Shown piece by piece: positions 11,553 to 22,138 of a stretch of 60,000 bases of DNA; within the stretch, counting starts at the first letter, position 1, and every line of letters begins with the position of its first letter. The notes beneath the pieces are model-generated. The model saw only the letters and a list, made by a program, of their open reading frames with translations. It was not told the DNA's origin and did not search any database. The DNA comes from Adiantum capillus-veneris. Taxonomy: Eukaryota; Streptophyta; Polypodiopsida; Polypodiales; Pteridaceae. Where the stretch lies: assembly GCA_014529385.2 (NCBI GenBank), contig CM043961.1, positions 17,962,478 to 18,022,477 on the forward strand, written 5' to 3'. The position numbers and the translations under genes are program-made.

Positions 11553-11585
11553 CCGGAGTGTGGTCCCATATGTCTCGTACCGTCA
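11553..11585 (-). promoter_or_regulatory. In-frame TGA-CGG ORF1/ORF2 junction of LINE A
   Basis: The ORF1 stop TGA (11585-11583) is followed by CGG and nine further sense codons, then the ORF2 ATG at 11552 in the same frame. The 30-nt spacer is nearly identical to that of LINE B (23717-23688). TGA-CGG is one of the stop contexts known to be leaky in plant viruses, so readthrough or short-distance reinitiation are both possible. This is inference from context and conservation. Confidence 0.55.
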
Positions 11586-11953
11586 TGTGGTGCGTCTTTC
11601 CAAAACCACTACTTTCCCTCCTCTATAAAAGGCAATTTTTCCCTTCTCCCTTGCTGCCTTGATCTCTGGCATCAACTCTTGCATATGTGCTATTTGTGCT
11701 AAAGTAAGGTCATCCCCCATAAATATCCCAGTTTTCTTAAGTGCTGGTCTCTTCTTCAGGAATTCCTTCCTTGTTTCCAAAGTTGGGAAATGCAAAATAA
11801 GTGCTCTCTCTTTGAGGTTTCCCTTCTCATCCACTCCCTTCTTTCCTACTCTCCAAGCACTTGTGTGCATAGGTTCCGGGATGCCCATGCGCTGCAAGAG
11901 TTCCTTCACTTCTTCTTCTACATTTTCGGTGTCTTTGATACTAGTAATACGCA

Positions 11954-12022
<69 letters not shown>

Positions 12023-12990
12023 CTAGTCATAGCAAGGTTGAATGGTCGAGTTTTTTGTGAGTATTAGAGTCAAAGCACTCTAATACTCCTATTTAAACAC
12101 AAGGAGCTAAAAAATGCACTATTTGGGTGTTTTTTATACCTCCCGTTCCGCGCCGTTCCCGTTTCGGACCCCTAGCCGTTCCCCCGTTCCGCGGGGATCC
12201 CGTTGCCGTTCTCGTTCCGCGTTCTGGGTAACTATGCTCTATTCCTCCTCTTCTGTTCCTCCTCAATGGTCATATTGATGATGGTAGAAGTCTGTGCGGC
12301 TTCTGGCATCCGGGCCTTCCCTTTCTTTGCACCTTCAATCCATTTTTCTGCTTCGTCAACCTTTTCCTGTGTTTTAAAAAGGTGCTCCGCCCATGAGGAA
12401 GCCTCTTTCGAGTTTTGTTCTTCCCCTTCGCGCAGAGTTTTCACCTGCTCCTTAATTTCTTCGAGCTTCTTTAACATCGAGGGCTGATTTCCCCCCTCCA
12501 TTTTGGGCATAATTTTGCAAGCTGCAAGTTCCCCTTTAAGCTCTTCAATCACTGCATCCTTTTCCTTCATGCACTTTTCCACATTGGTTTTCCAAGATTC
12601 AAAGCTTGCAATTGCCTCATCCAACTTTTTCTGCATAATACATTCCCTTACATTCACTTCTGCCCGCATTAGAGCCTGCATCTCCCCTTTCACAGATAGA
12701 TACATCTCATCATGCTTACCAAGCATCGTTTTATCCAATTCTTTCCTCATATCTTCATGCATAGAATTGTTATAACTCTTTGCGTTTGCGTACATCTCTT
12801 TCCTGATGTCATCTCTCATAAAGCTGAGCTCCAATTTTGTCATCACTTGAACCCTCTCCATCATTAAATCATCTTGGACTCTGACGGTTTTCCCTGCCCG
12901 TAGAGAGCTTGGTGAGAGTATACTATCTTTGTTCCTTTGCTTGAATGTCGCTTTAATTTTGTGGGGTGGTGAAGCCACCTGCATCACCAT
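11583..12990 (-). pseudogene. LINE A ORF1: coiled-coil RNA-binding protein, interrupted
   Basis: The N-terminal part (12990-12236, first in-frame ATG at 12990) is rich in Lys/Glu with long heptad-like stretches, a predicted coiled coil (LKKLEEIKEQVKTLREGEE). The C-terminal part (11954-11583) reads RALILHFPTLETRKEFLKKR and GIFMGDDLTLAQIAH. It resembles the RRM/C-terminal RNA-binding half of L1 ORF1 proteins (Transposase_22-like), in which ORF1p trimerises and packages LINE RNA. Between the halves, about 280 bp of (CT)n and a GTTCCG-rich segment replace the few codons present in LINE B. The stop is TGA followed by CGG (11585-11580). Confidence 0.75.
11955..12235. repeat. Insertion in LINE A ORF1: (CT)n plus GTTCCG-rich element with hairpin
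   Basis: About 60 bp of CT (11956-12017) is followed by about 220 bp unrelated to the LINE. It includes a perfect 10-bp inverted repeat AGTATTAGAG / CTCTAATACT (12060-12069 and 12078-12087, 8-nt loop) and a low-complexity block with repeated CCGTTCC words (12145-12222). It interrupts the ORF1 codons that follow EEEQKRR. It could be a small non-autonomous insertion or a repeat expansion. No terminal duplications were seen. Confidence 0.65.
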
Positions 12991-13082
12991 CCTCGGTTGG
13001 TTGGTCCATCTGAGAGAGAAGAACAGAGCGAGCACTGAGTCAAGGTCCTCTGCCACTGGTGTTGATGTGAGAGCAATGTAAG

Positions 13083-13335
13083 TTGCTGCAGAGACACAGT
13101 GGGTCTGCTAGCTGCCGTAATAGCCCTGCTTGCTTTCCATGTAGTGCTGTCTACTGTTCGAGTAGCCTCTGCCCGCTGCCTCCACGCCCTCGCCCTCGCC
13201 TTGCTGAGGTCTCGCCCTCGCCCTGGCTGGCTGCCCTCGACGTCGCCCTCGCCCTGCAGTCTACCTCGCCCTCGCCCTCTCGCCATGGCTGGCTGCCCTC
13301 GACGTCGCCCTCGCCCTGGCCTCGCCCTGCAGTCT
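13083..13335. repeat. GC-rich CCTCGCC minisatellite at the LINE A / LINE B junction
   Basis: 13180-13335 is built from CCCTCGCC words and includes a near-duplicate unit starting TGGCTGGCTGCCCTCGACGT at about 13228 and again at about 13286. It replaces the C-terminus and 3' UTR of LINE B. 13083-13180 is unassigned and may be the 5' UTR of LINE A. Proline/arginine-rich frames here are artefacts of the repeat. Confidence 0.7.
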
Positions 13336-14330
13336 ACCTCATAGTACACTGTGCAATGACATATGTAATGTACTTCTGTCTCTGGCTCTAGATGGCATAA
13401 GCGGCATATCCTGCTATCTACTGGTGTCCCTCTGAATCTGCCAGTCTCAATCTCGAGCTGATGTGAGGACGTGCATATCTGGCCAATGGCACAACGCAAA
13501 CCATGAGAAAGATGCGTGTCCAAATAGCTAGGTCGAATCACAAACCCATCCCCCGTGAGGTGGAGAAGATGCTCTCTATAGAAAGCCATCTTTGTGCCCA
13601 ACTCCTGTAACGGCTCTATCCATGTCCTCCTCGTGTCCAGCTGGATCAGATCCTGACGAATAAGTCTATTAATCTCTACCCGTGTCAGAGACCTCAAGGG
13701 TGCCTGTAGAGAGTATTGAAAGGAGGCAACCTGTCCATGGTGAAACCATGTGTTTGAAACCATGATGCCATCTGTGCAAACCAGCATGATGTATCCCCAT
13801 TAAGAGCTAATTGTCTGGAGGACTCTAGAGCCACCCTGGCATATCTGTCTCTGGTAGTATCCCACAGACTGTGTACAAAGGAGACTGATCTGGTAAGCGC
13901 CTCAATCTCCATAGGGGAGGCAGCTAATTCCGCTCGAATGATATCATGCGGTACGGAAGCCTTGGCTCTAATCAGCCGAGAGATTATAGATACCACGGGC
14001 TTCTCCATACGCCTCCAGCCATCCTGGCCTATAGAAGGTCCCCAAACCTGCACCCCATATAACATAGTAGAAGCAACCAAAGTATCAAAGAGCCATAACT
14101 TTGTCCTAGGTTCCTGGAACTGAACCTGCGAACACATCCTCTCCATTCCTCCCAGAGCCGCACCAGCTCTAGTTAGTCTAGTCTCTGCTGCTCTTCTCAA
14201 AGAAAATCTCGGCCCCGTAAAGACTACCCCCAGGTAAGTGTATGCATCTGTATACTCCACAATCTCTTGATCTCCTAATCCATTGCGGTGTGGTGTTAAA
14301 CACCATAACCTTGGTTTTACCTAGGTTTAC
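13336..14330 (-). pseudogene. LINE B ORF2, C-terminal part
   Basis: The frame (14260-13340) covers the region after the RT palm: YTDAYTYLGVVFTGPRF, ERMCSQVQFQEPRTK and LWLFDTLVAS. It runs on to the Cys/His motif C-x2-C-x8-H-x4-C (CRLCHLEPETEVHYICHC). It then fuses to the CCTCGCC minisatellite, so the final segment found in LINE A is missing. The upstream side is cut by the solo LTR at 14331. Confidence 0.85.
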
Positions 14331-15640
14331 TGTCACAAAACGGGAGCGTACACGAGCACTTAGAAATCTGAAAAATAAAATACTTTGCAAATGTGAGAGA
14401 AGGGAGAAGATCGACACAGTATTGGGGACCAGAAGATGGGCTGGTCCCCCCCCCCCCCGTCAAGAGTATTCTTTATTCAGGGAGAGTTCATATACAAGCA
14501 CGAGAACCCGAGGAAACCCCTCCATTCTGTAATCTTAGACCCGAAGGTCGTTCTTTCCCGTAAAGGACTTAGGCACGAGGCCGTACTTTCCCATAAGGGA
14601 CTTAGGCGCGAAGCCGTACTTCCCGAGAGGGACTTAGACACAAAGGTCGTACTTCCCGTGAGGGACTTCCCGTGAGGGAGGATTCCTGCAAAAACAACCA
14701 CACAAAGCAATACTCGCGAAGTGTAAACGACAAATTATACCTGTTACTCCTTGCTCGAGAAAAGCGACTTCCGCACTCCGTCGGCACACAAACTCTCGCG
14801 AAATCCGTCGCCGGTTCTTGTTACTAGATTCTAAGCGCTAACTCCTTCCTGTTGCTCCTGGCGTTCCTCCCAAAAACTGAACGTTGGCTGCTACTTTATA
14901 GGGCCTGGCACCCGGCGGGAATAGAGGGCCCAAAAGCAAAAGCATCTGGCGCCCTAGTGAGAGGAGAGAGAGAGAGATCGCTGCCCTCAGCCCTGCCCGT
15001 ATAGTGCTCAGCGTAGGCTTTTTTTTTACGTAGAGTTTTTTTTAACGTAGGTTTTTTGAAGAGCCTTGCTTTATTTTATTATAAGAGGGCTGGTCACTTA
15101 AAAATGACCGGCCACTTTATAAAATAAAGTGTGAACTTGTTTAAACTTTAAAAACCACTCAGTGAGTTAGAAACAATGCGACACAAACACATTCCAAGCG
15201 TCCCCGGGTACAGAACACGGGCACAGATGCAATGCAGACAAGAACTCCTCGCGGGAAAGCATCTGCCCTCCCGCGAATGTTCCTGCTTTTCGTAAAAAGC
15301 TTCATTGAACCCATCTTTATTCTTGTGCTTGCGTTCTTACGCGTATTTTCTTACTCAGTTCGGATTTCCTCCTTAGCCTACGGAATGCCCCCTTTCTGAT
15401 GCACCCGTCACCCATCATGTGACGCATCAGGGGCACTCGTAACCCGGCTCTTTCCACCGAACTTACGGAAACTCCTTCGCGATGTTTACCGTCACCCATC
15501 AAGTGACACATCAGAGTTGTCCGTTCTTGATGGCACTTCTTGTAGCTACAATCTTTTAACAGTTCTTAGTGTACACAATAAAATATCCTAGAAAAATAAA
15601 TTAATCATTAAAAAATAAGAGAATAGTCCAATTAGCAACA
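14331..15640 (-). mobile_element. Solo LTR (alpha superfamily) with TTTAC target duplication
   Basis: It begins TGTCACAAAACGGGAG and ends AATTAGCAACA on the plus strand, so it reads TGTTGCTAATTG to TTTTGTGACA on the minus strand. It is flanked by TTTAC on both sides (14326-14330 and 15641-15645). It shares with LTR-alpha the ends and the hairpin GGGGACCAG / CTGGTCCCC, but most of its length is diverged, so it is a sister subfamily. A single LTR with an intact target duplication indicates recombination between the two LTRs of a former full element. It contains a C-run of about 13 at 14446-14458. Confidence 0.9.
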
Positions 15641-16321
15641 TTTACACACAGTCCACTATCCTCTGCAAAACTACGTAGTGCATCCAAATGTCGTTCAATA
15701 CCTTCTGGTGAGTTAGATATCAACACAATATCATCAGCATATAGCAACAATGGGATCCACGTCCCTGCCAGCTGGGCACCCCTGTCACTCTCTCTGCCAA
15801 TGTACTTAGACACCTCATCAACATACATACCAAATAGAGTAGGAGACAATGGGCAGCCCTATTTCACTCCAATAGTAGAGTGAACTAAATCAGATACCCC
15901 TTCCAGAGTGCGTACATGTCCTACCACTGATCTGTACAAAGCCATAATCCCCCAAATCACCTCTATGGGCACCCCCATCTCCTGCAGTCTGCGCATCAAT
16001 TGAGCTCTTGGTACCATGTCAAACGCTTTGCAAAAACCCACAAAGCTACAATAGATCCGTCTCCCATGTGATCTGCCCTCCTCAATGATGGCCCTGAGTG
16101 TCAGAATATGATCAAGAGTGGAGAAACCCCTCCTGAAGCCGGCCTGACCCTTTGCTCGTACACCCTCGCCCTCTGCCCAATTACTCAAGTGTTGCTCCAG
16201 AATAGAAGCATACAACCGTGCCAATGTGTGTCCAACCATAATAGTGCGGTAGTTCCCAGGCTCTGTAGGGTCCCCAACCTTGAAGATGGGCACAATATTA
16301 GACAACCTCCAAGTCTCAGGT
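15641..16321 (-). pseudogene. LINE B ORF2, reverse-transcriptase core
   Basis: The frame carries SNIVPIFKVGDPTEPGNYR, ASILEQHLSNWAEGEG, GFRRGFSTLDHILTLRAI, FVGFCKAFDMVPRA (motif A, with Cys where LINE A has Arg) and, after a stop/frameshift near 15855, the palm motif LLYADDIVLIS. It is cut at 16321 by the LTR-alpha element and at 15641 by the solo LTR. The palm aspartates are present, but the frame is broken at the KQG position. Confidence 0.88.
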
Positions 16322-17843
16322 TGTTGCTAAATTGGCTTTATCTGATAGAAAAATAATTCTATATGAATTATTGGATTTATAAGTGAGAGGGTTTTCTTTA
16401 TGGGAACACCACGAAAAATAATTCTAAATGAATTATTGTAATTTTTAAGTGAGAGGGTTTTTCTCACTGGAGACATCTGAGTATAGAGTATTCCTAGTGC
16501 TGCGTCATTCAAAGTAATGACGGGAGCACTGAGAACGGAAATATCTGTAAGGCCACCAGGAACGGGTACTTCTGATGCGTCACATCGGATGGGTGACAGG
16601 GGGCATCGGAAAGAAGTATCCGACCATCCGGGAACGGACATCTCTGATGCGTCGTAGGATGGGTGACATAGAGCATCGTGAAGGAGATTGTACCGTAAGT
16701 TCGGTAAGAAAGGACTAGGTTATGGGTATTCCTGATGCGTCACAAGGTGGGTGACGGGTGCATCAGAAAGGGGATATCCATAGTCGAGAGGAAATCCGAA
16801 CTGGAAAGAGGAATACGCGTAAAGACGCAAGCACAAGAATAAAGATGGGTTCTGAAGAGCTTTTCTTAAAAAGAGAAAAATTTTAACGAGTTTTCCGGGA
16901 AGAGCAAACACTGTTCCGCGAGGAATCTATGTCTACATTGCATTTGTGCATGTGGTTGCATCCAGGGATGCCTGGGAAGTGTTGTGAAAGGCATTGTTTT
17001 TAACTTATAAGGTTTTATTGAGTTTTTGAGCAGGTTCAGACCAACTTTAAAATATGCCAGCCGTCCACTTAATAAGTGGGCAACCACTTAGAAAATAAAG
17101 CAACAAAACCAGCCAGCGAATTCTCTCTCCCTATTTCGGAGAGAACAGGAAAAAAAAAAAGGAAAAAAAAATAAAAATTTTTGAAAAAAAAATAAAAACC
17201 GGCCGCGATCTCTACACGAGCAGCTATTCGTGCCGTGGTCAAGGAGCTATAAAAGCACCACATGCCCTCACTGAAAAGGAGTTGCCAGTGCCAGCAAGAA
17301 AAGAAGCTACCACCAGAAGATGCGAGAGATCGCGAGACTACGAAGCACAGAAGTCGCTTTTCCCGTGCAAGAGCGACAGGTATCTATTGTGGATTCGCCA
17401 TACGAATTGTTTTCGTGTGTTTGCATGTGTGTTTGCAGGTACTTCATTGCGAAGGAGAAGCGAGAAGGCTTCGGCCTACGCTTGGGAATTTCAGGGACGG
17501 AATTCGGAGATTGTTTGTGGAGTCTCGACTCCGAGTACAGACGGAAAAAGGATTGAGAGCTTGTCTCTCGGATTTCCCTTATGAGAAGGAACGACCATTG
17601 AGTCAGAGATTTAGAACGGAGGGGTTTTCTCCGGTTCTTGTGCTTGTAAAAAGATTCTCCCTAATAAAGAATTCTCTTTAAGGGGGGGACCAGCCCATCT
17701 TCTGGTCCCCAGTACTGTGACGATCTTCTCACTCTCTCTCTCTCTCTATTTATTTCTCTCTATATCCTTTGGCTTCAGTATTAAGTGATAAATTCTATTT
17801 ATACGAATAGATTTTATATTGTTATGTGCTCCCGTTTGTGACA
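16322..17843 (+). repeat. LTR-alpha 5' LTR
   Basis: 1,522 bp, TGTTGCTA to TTTGTGACA. It contains AATAAA at 17663-17668 followed by a hairpin at 17685-17710 and a CT-rich stretch. Open frames within it (17262-17681 in several phases) recur in the 3' LTR and are not genes. Confidence 0.95.
17685..17710 (+). terminator. Conserved LTR hairpin downstream of AATAAA
   Basis: Perfect 9-bp arms GGGGACCAG and CTGGTCCCC with loop CCCATCTT, 16 nt after AATAAA. The same hairpin is at 21982-22007 in the 3' LTR and at 14424-14449 in the diverged solo LTR. It is probably part of the RNA 3'-end or R-region signal; this role is inferred. Confidence 0.6.
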
Positions 17844-17844
17844 G

Positions 17845-17856
17845 TGGTATCAGAGC
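17845..17856 (+). promoter_or_regulatory. Primer-binding site of LTR-alpha (initiator Met tRNA)
   Basis: TGGTATCAGAGC lies one base downstream of the 5' LTR and matches the 3' end of the initiator-Met tRNA. It is the usual minus-strand priming site in plant LTR elements. Confidence 0.92.
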
Positions 17857-17899
17857 ATGGTCTCCTCTCTTTCTCTGTAAAGGAGGACGACTCTAGGAA

Positions 17900-18480
17900 G
17901 ATATGGGAAGAAGCTATGACAAGCCAAGAGAGAAGTAAGCAGGCGGAAATCTAAGTCCTGCAGGAAAAGCTCGCAGAGTTGGAAAAAAAAATTCTCTCTC
18001 TGCAAGAAGTCGACACAAGACTTGGGATTCTCTGCGAAGGTGACAAGAGCATGATGCTCAAGAACCTAGAGAATCCAAGGATCAGAATGCTCAAGATCCT
18101 TAAGAATAGCCAAGAAATCCCCTCATTTCAGGAAGGATATGAAGAAGGTCTCTAGACCTCAGAACACTCCGGTCAAGTTTGATACTTTTGACGGAAGGGA
18201 AGATGCCCCGAAAGCTACCGCTTTGATTCGACAAGTTTGAAGTTGCCTTTGCAAACGGCAATTTCTGAAAAAGCGTCGAAGGTGAGGCATGTGACCAAAC
18301 ACCTCAAGGGGGATTGCAAGTACTTGGTGGTATACCAAAGCTTTGCAAGGAACTTACAACAAGACTTGGATTCAATTCAAGGCTGAATTGTTCGACAATT
18401 TTTTTTCCTCTACGCTTTGAGGAAGGCATCCAAGATCGGTTTGCCCAATAGCAACATGAGCGAGTCAAAGCAAGTAGTGG
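17900..18480 (+). pseudogene. LTR-alpha gag relic
   Basis: Shifting between frames gives TPVKFDTFDGREDAPKA, then VRHVTKHLKG, a WWYTKALQG-like block and WIQFKAEL.DNFF, the same gag as at 2291-2740. At least three frameshifts and stops are visible. A Lys/Glu-rich coiled-coil-like segment precedes it (about 17950-18060). It cannot encode a functional capsid. Confidence 0.7.
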
Positions 18481-18954
18481 TTCACTCTTGCCAAGGTAGC
18501 TCCATTCTTGATCCTCTCTGAGGAAGGAAAGATAAACAAATTTAACAAAGGACTTTTGTCCGAATTTTGTAAACCCATCTGCAAGATACTTTGCAGCAGA
18601 TGGAGGAGTCAGCAATAAAAGCTAAAAGTGTACACCTTAGTGTACATAGAATACAATCCCCGCAGTGGGACGAGAACCATTGAACACAGAAACAACGAAT
18701 TTTTGTTACCTCTCCTTGAAGGATAAGTTGCTATCCGGAGAAAGTTTGGAGTAAGGGAATTCAATCTAACTCCTGAGATTTTGAACAAAAGACCCTTGAA
18801 CTTTAAGTGAGAGGGCAGGTCTTTGATCAAAGTTAAATCTTTGAGGAACCCATAAACTGTGTATTGCTTTTATGCACGAGATATGCATGTGTCTAACCAA
18901 GACAATCACTCTCGAGTATTTATGAGAGTAGGATCAATTTGAAACATTGTTTTC

Positions 18955-19070
18955 TGAGATGAATTGGTTTGCTCAACCATCCGGAAGGTCAACTATTGAT
19001 CTCGTATCCGGTAGTTCACCAACAAATTACCTATTATTGCGGGTAGGACGGCAGAAAGGAAGGAACCATT
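18955..19070 (+). pseudogene. LTR-alpha pol scrap (upstream of RT)
   Basis: One frame reads TIDLVSGSSPTNYL, matching the short conserved segment just before the reverse transcriptase in gypsy pol (AIDLVPGSSPPNKPPYR in the element at 34198-37941). No RT, RNase H or integrase follows, so nearly all of pol has been deleted. Confidence 0.6.
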
Positions 19071-20603
19071 CCGAGCTTTCAACCAAGAAAATCTTTCACT
19101 AAGCTTATGAACCAACACCCCCTACACGGTAAGGGAAGATATGGTAATGCTTTTCGCACAAGTGAAAGAATAATCTCTTTACGAGGAAAGGAACAAGCGA
19201 CGACTACGGCTTGTGCTCGAGGAATCCAAGGATTGAAATCCTAGTTTATTTGATGAGCGGGTTTTGCTCTAAGATCGAGCCAAGGGATCGTCAAGTTGCG
19301 CGTCTTCGCTCTAAGGATCTTACGAAGGGAAGGTAATTTCCGAGGTTCACCGAAACTCTAACACAGCTTAAGAATTATGTACACTTTTGAGTACATGCAT
19401 AACACACGAAGATGCAGACCTTGCCAAGGTGGATCATCTACCAGTTGAATTTTTTTCTGCTGAACGGAATGAGATGAACCAATTTCCTTTTCAGGAACTG
19501 GACGAGAGTTTGTTATACTCTCTTGAGCGCCTTTTTGTGCGAGAGGATATTCCGACACGAGAATCTCTATTTGAGATGTGTTTGGTAGAAGGAATTTGAG
19601 TTTCTCTACGGAGAAGAGGTTTTCTAATGGTCGTTGATCATTGAGTACGCTATGTGCTTTTACCATTACAGTAGCAACTTTTGGTTGCGATATATGTTTC
19701 TCCATGAGCAGGTCGAGTAGCATTTACACGCTGCTGGAATAAATTCGAACTATTCTGTTCGTAAGAATATAATTCGCCAACCATTTCAAAATGGTAAGAA
19801 TTACATATGGGAGAACATCCCTGAGAATCAAAGAGGGTTCGCTCTATTGTGAACCGGGTTTGAACGTACGTTCAGAAAATGCTATGGCTAGAATCCTATC
19901 TGCTTGAGATTTTGCAAGTCGTCATTGATGCTTGCAAGTTGAATCATTTTTTATGATTTTGTAAGGAAGAGACGCTAATGGGCGTCGAGAAAACACTGTT
20001 GGTGGTAATAACTGGTAGGAGGAAAAGATTAGAAGAAAGTGCCGCCATGCACAAGGAATCTTCGGATTGGAACCGTCCGTCTACGTTGAGCGACGGCCAG
20101 GAACAAGAACCTTCTTTAAGGTGAACGCAAACGTTGTTTGTGAAAGAAAGACATCGAGATTAATACTCTTATGATTTGGGAATTCCCTATGTGGGAGGAC
20201 ATAAGAGGTTTAATACCCTCTAGACTAACAGCGCAGGATTATGCGCAAGGACAGATACCCAGATTGATTTCTAAGAGGATTATTATTCTTAGAATTGAGA
20301 AGGTGGAATTGAGTTAACAGATTCTCGCATGAGGAAACTTCCAATTTGTTGGAAAGACGCGAATGACAAGTTCTTACATGGCTCGTAACTTTAATGAAAG
20401 GTGAAGGATATTCTCGAGGTACTAGAGGAAAGACATAAACCGGTAAGGTAAGTATTGAATTATTGAATTTTTGTTTAATTTTAATTTTTAAGTTCTCTTT
20501 TGAGAAAGGACTAGCTCAACTCACCATTGAGCAAGATTTGGACTCTTTCCGGTTTCTCCCCGGTAGTTCAGTTGGATCTCTACAGTTGAGGACAACTGTT
20601 TAT
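19071..20603 (+). other. LTR-alpha interior with no recognisable coding sequence
   Basis: About 1.5 kb between the pol scrap and the polypurine tract. The longest open frame is 19387-19599 (70 codons, rich in Glu/Leu/Phe, ending FEMCLVEGI). It matches nothing I recognise. This is probably decayed internal sequence. Confidence 0.5.
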
Positions 20604-20615
20604 AAGTGAGAGGGA

Positions 20616-22138
20616 TGTTGCTAAATTGGCTTTATCTGATAGAAAAATTATTCTATATGAATTATTGGATTTATAAGTGAGAGGGTTTTCTCGCTTGGAA
20701 CACCAGGAAAAATAATTCTAAATGAATTATTGGAATTTTAAGTGAGAGGGTTTTTCTCACTGGAGACATCTGAGTACAGAGTATTCCTAGTGCGTCATTC
20801 AAAGTAATGACGGGAGCACTGAGAACGGAAATATCTGTAAGGCCACCAGGAACGGGTACTTCTGATACGTCACAACGGATGGGTGACGGGAGCATCGGAA
20901 AGAATTATCCGACCATACGGGAACGGACATCTCTGATGCGTCATAGGATGGGTGACATAGAGCATCGTGAAGGAGATTGTACCGTAAGTTCGGTAAGAAA
21001 GGACTAGGTGATGGGTATTCCTGATGCGTCACAAGGTGGGTGACGGGTGCATCAGAAAGGGGATATCCATAGTCGAGAGGAAATCTAACTGGAAAGAGGA
21101 ATACGTGTAAAGACGCAAGCACAAGAATAAAGATGGGTTCTGAAGAGCTTTTCTTAAAAAGAGAAAAATTTTAACGAGTTTTCCGGGAAGAGCAAACGCT
21201 TTCCCGCGAGGAATCTATGTCTACATTGCATTTGTGCATGTGGTTGCATCCAGGGACGCCTGGGAAGTGTTGTGAAAGGCATTGTTTTTAACTTGTAAGG
21301 TTTTATTGAGTTTTTGAGCAGTTTCAGACCAATTTTAAAATATGCCGGCCGTCCACTTAATAAGTGGGCAGCCACTTAGAAAATAAAGCAACAAAACCAG
21401 CCAGCGAATTCTCTCTCCCTATTTCGGAGAGAACAGGAAAAAAAAAAATTTTAAAATTAAAAATTAAAAAGAAAAATTTTGGGAAAAAAAAAAAACTTCC
21501 GCGATCTCTACGTGAGCAGCTATTCGTGCCGTGGTCAAGGAGCTATAAAAGCACCACATGCCCTCACTGAAAAGAAGTTGCGAGTGCCAGCAAGAGAAGA
21601 CTCTGCCGTCAGAAGACACGAGAGATCACGAGACTACGAAGCACGGAAGTTGCTTTTCCCGCGCAAGAGCGACAGGTATCTATTGTGGATTCGCCATACG
21701 AATTGTTGTCGTGTGTTTGCGTGTGTGTTTGCAAGTACTTCATCGCGAAGGAGAAGCGATAAGGCTTCGGCCTACGCTTGGGAATTTCGGGAATGGAATT
21801 CGGAAATTGTCTGTGGAGTCTCGACTCCGAGTACAGACGCAAAAAGGATTGAGAGCTTGTCTCTCGGATTTCCCTTATGGGAAGGAATGACCATCGAGTC
21901 AAAGATTTAGAATGGAGGGGTTTTCTCCGGTTCTTGTGCTTGTAAAAAGATTCTCCCTAATAAAGAATTCTCTTTAAGGGGGGGGACCAGCCCATCTTCT
22001 GGTCCCCAGGACTGTGTCGATCTTCTCACTCTCTCTCTCTCTATTTATTTCTCTCTATATCCTTTGGCTTCAGTATTAAGTGATAAATTCTATTTATCCA
22101 AATAGATTTTATATTGTTATGCGCTCCCGTTTTTGACA
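20616..22138 (+). repeat. LTR-alpha 3' LTR
   Basis: 1,523 bp, highly similar to 16322-17843 but with many scattered substitutions and small indels (for example in the A-rich stretch at 21437-21495). The insertion is therefore clearly older than the gypsy element at 32214. It ends TTTTTGACA and is followed by the CAGGT duplication. Confidence 0.95.

Larger units (their letters stand above)
7789..13060 (-). mobile_element. LINE A: near full-length two-ORF non-LTR retrotransposon
   Basis: Minus-strand LINE with ORF1 (about 12990-11583, interrupted), a 30-nt inter-ORF spacer, ORF2 (11552-7971) and a 3' UTR of about 180 bp ending in (TC)n. Domain order is coiled coil, RNA-binding-like region, APE endonuclease, reverse transcriptase, C-terminal Cys/His motif. 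This two-ORF APE architecture is that of L1/Tx1-type LINEs. The copy is inactive: ORF2 has several nonsense and frameshift lesions, and ORF1 carries an insertion. The 5' end abuts a CCTCGCC minisatellite fused to the end of LINE B. Confidence 0.88.
16322..22138 (+). mobile_element. LTR-alpha: degenerate gypsy-type LTR retrotransposon, complete insertion
   Basis: 5,817 bp with two long LTRs (16322-17843 and 20616-22138), each beginning TGTTGC and ending TGACA. It has an initiator-Met primer site at 17845-17856 (TGGTATCAGAGC), a polypurine tract AAGTGAGAGGGA at 20604-20615 and a perfect 5-bp target duplication CAGGT (16317-16321 and 22139-22143). The 2.8-kb interior keeps only frameshifted gag and a scrap of pol. 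It is therefore non-autonomous. It sits in LINE B ORF2. Confidence 0.95.

Noticed and set aside
13083-13391. Arg/Pro/Ser-rich frames of 81-102 codons
   Set aside because: Produced by the CCTCGCC minisatellite in several phases at once; no conserved domain.
14446-14458. C-run as an i-motif/G-quadruplex
   Set aside because: A single homopolymer run beside the hairpin arm; there are not four separate G-runs in register, and the length differs between LTR copies.
17262-17681. 139-codon frame (and the equivalent 143-codon frame at 21479-21910)
   Set aside because: Both lie inside the two LTRs of the same element, overlap other frames of similar length, and have no recognisable domain. Their duplication reflects the LTRs, not two genes.
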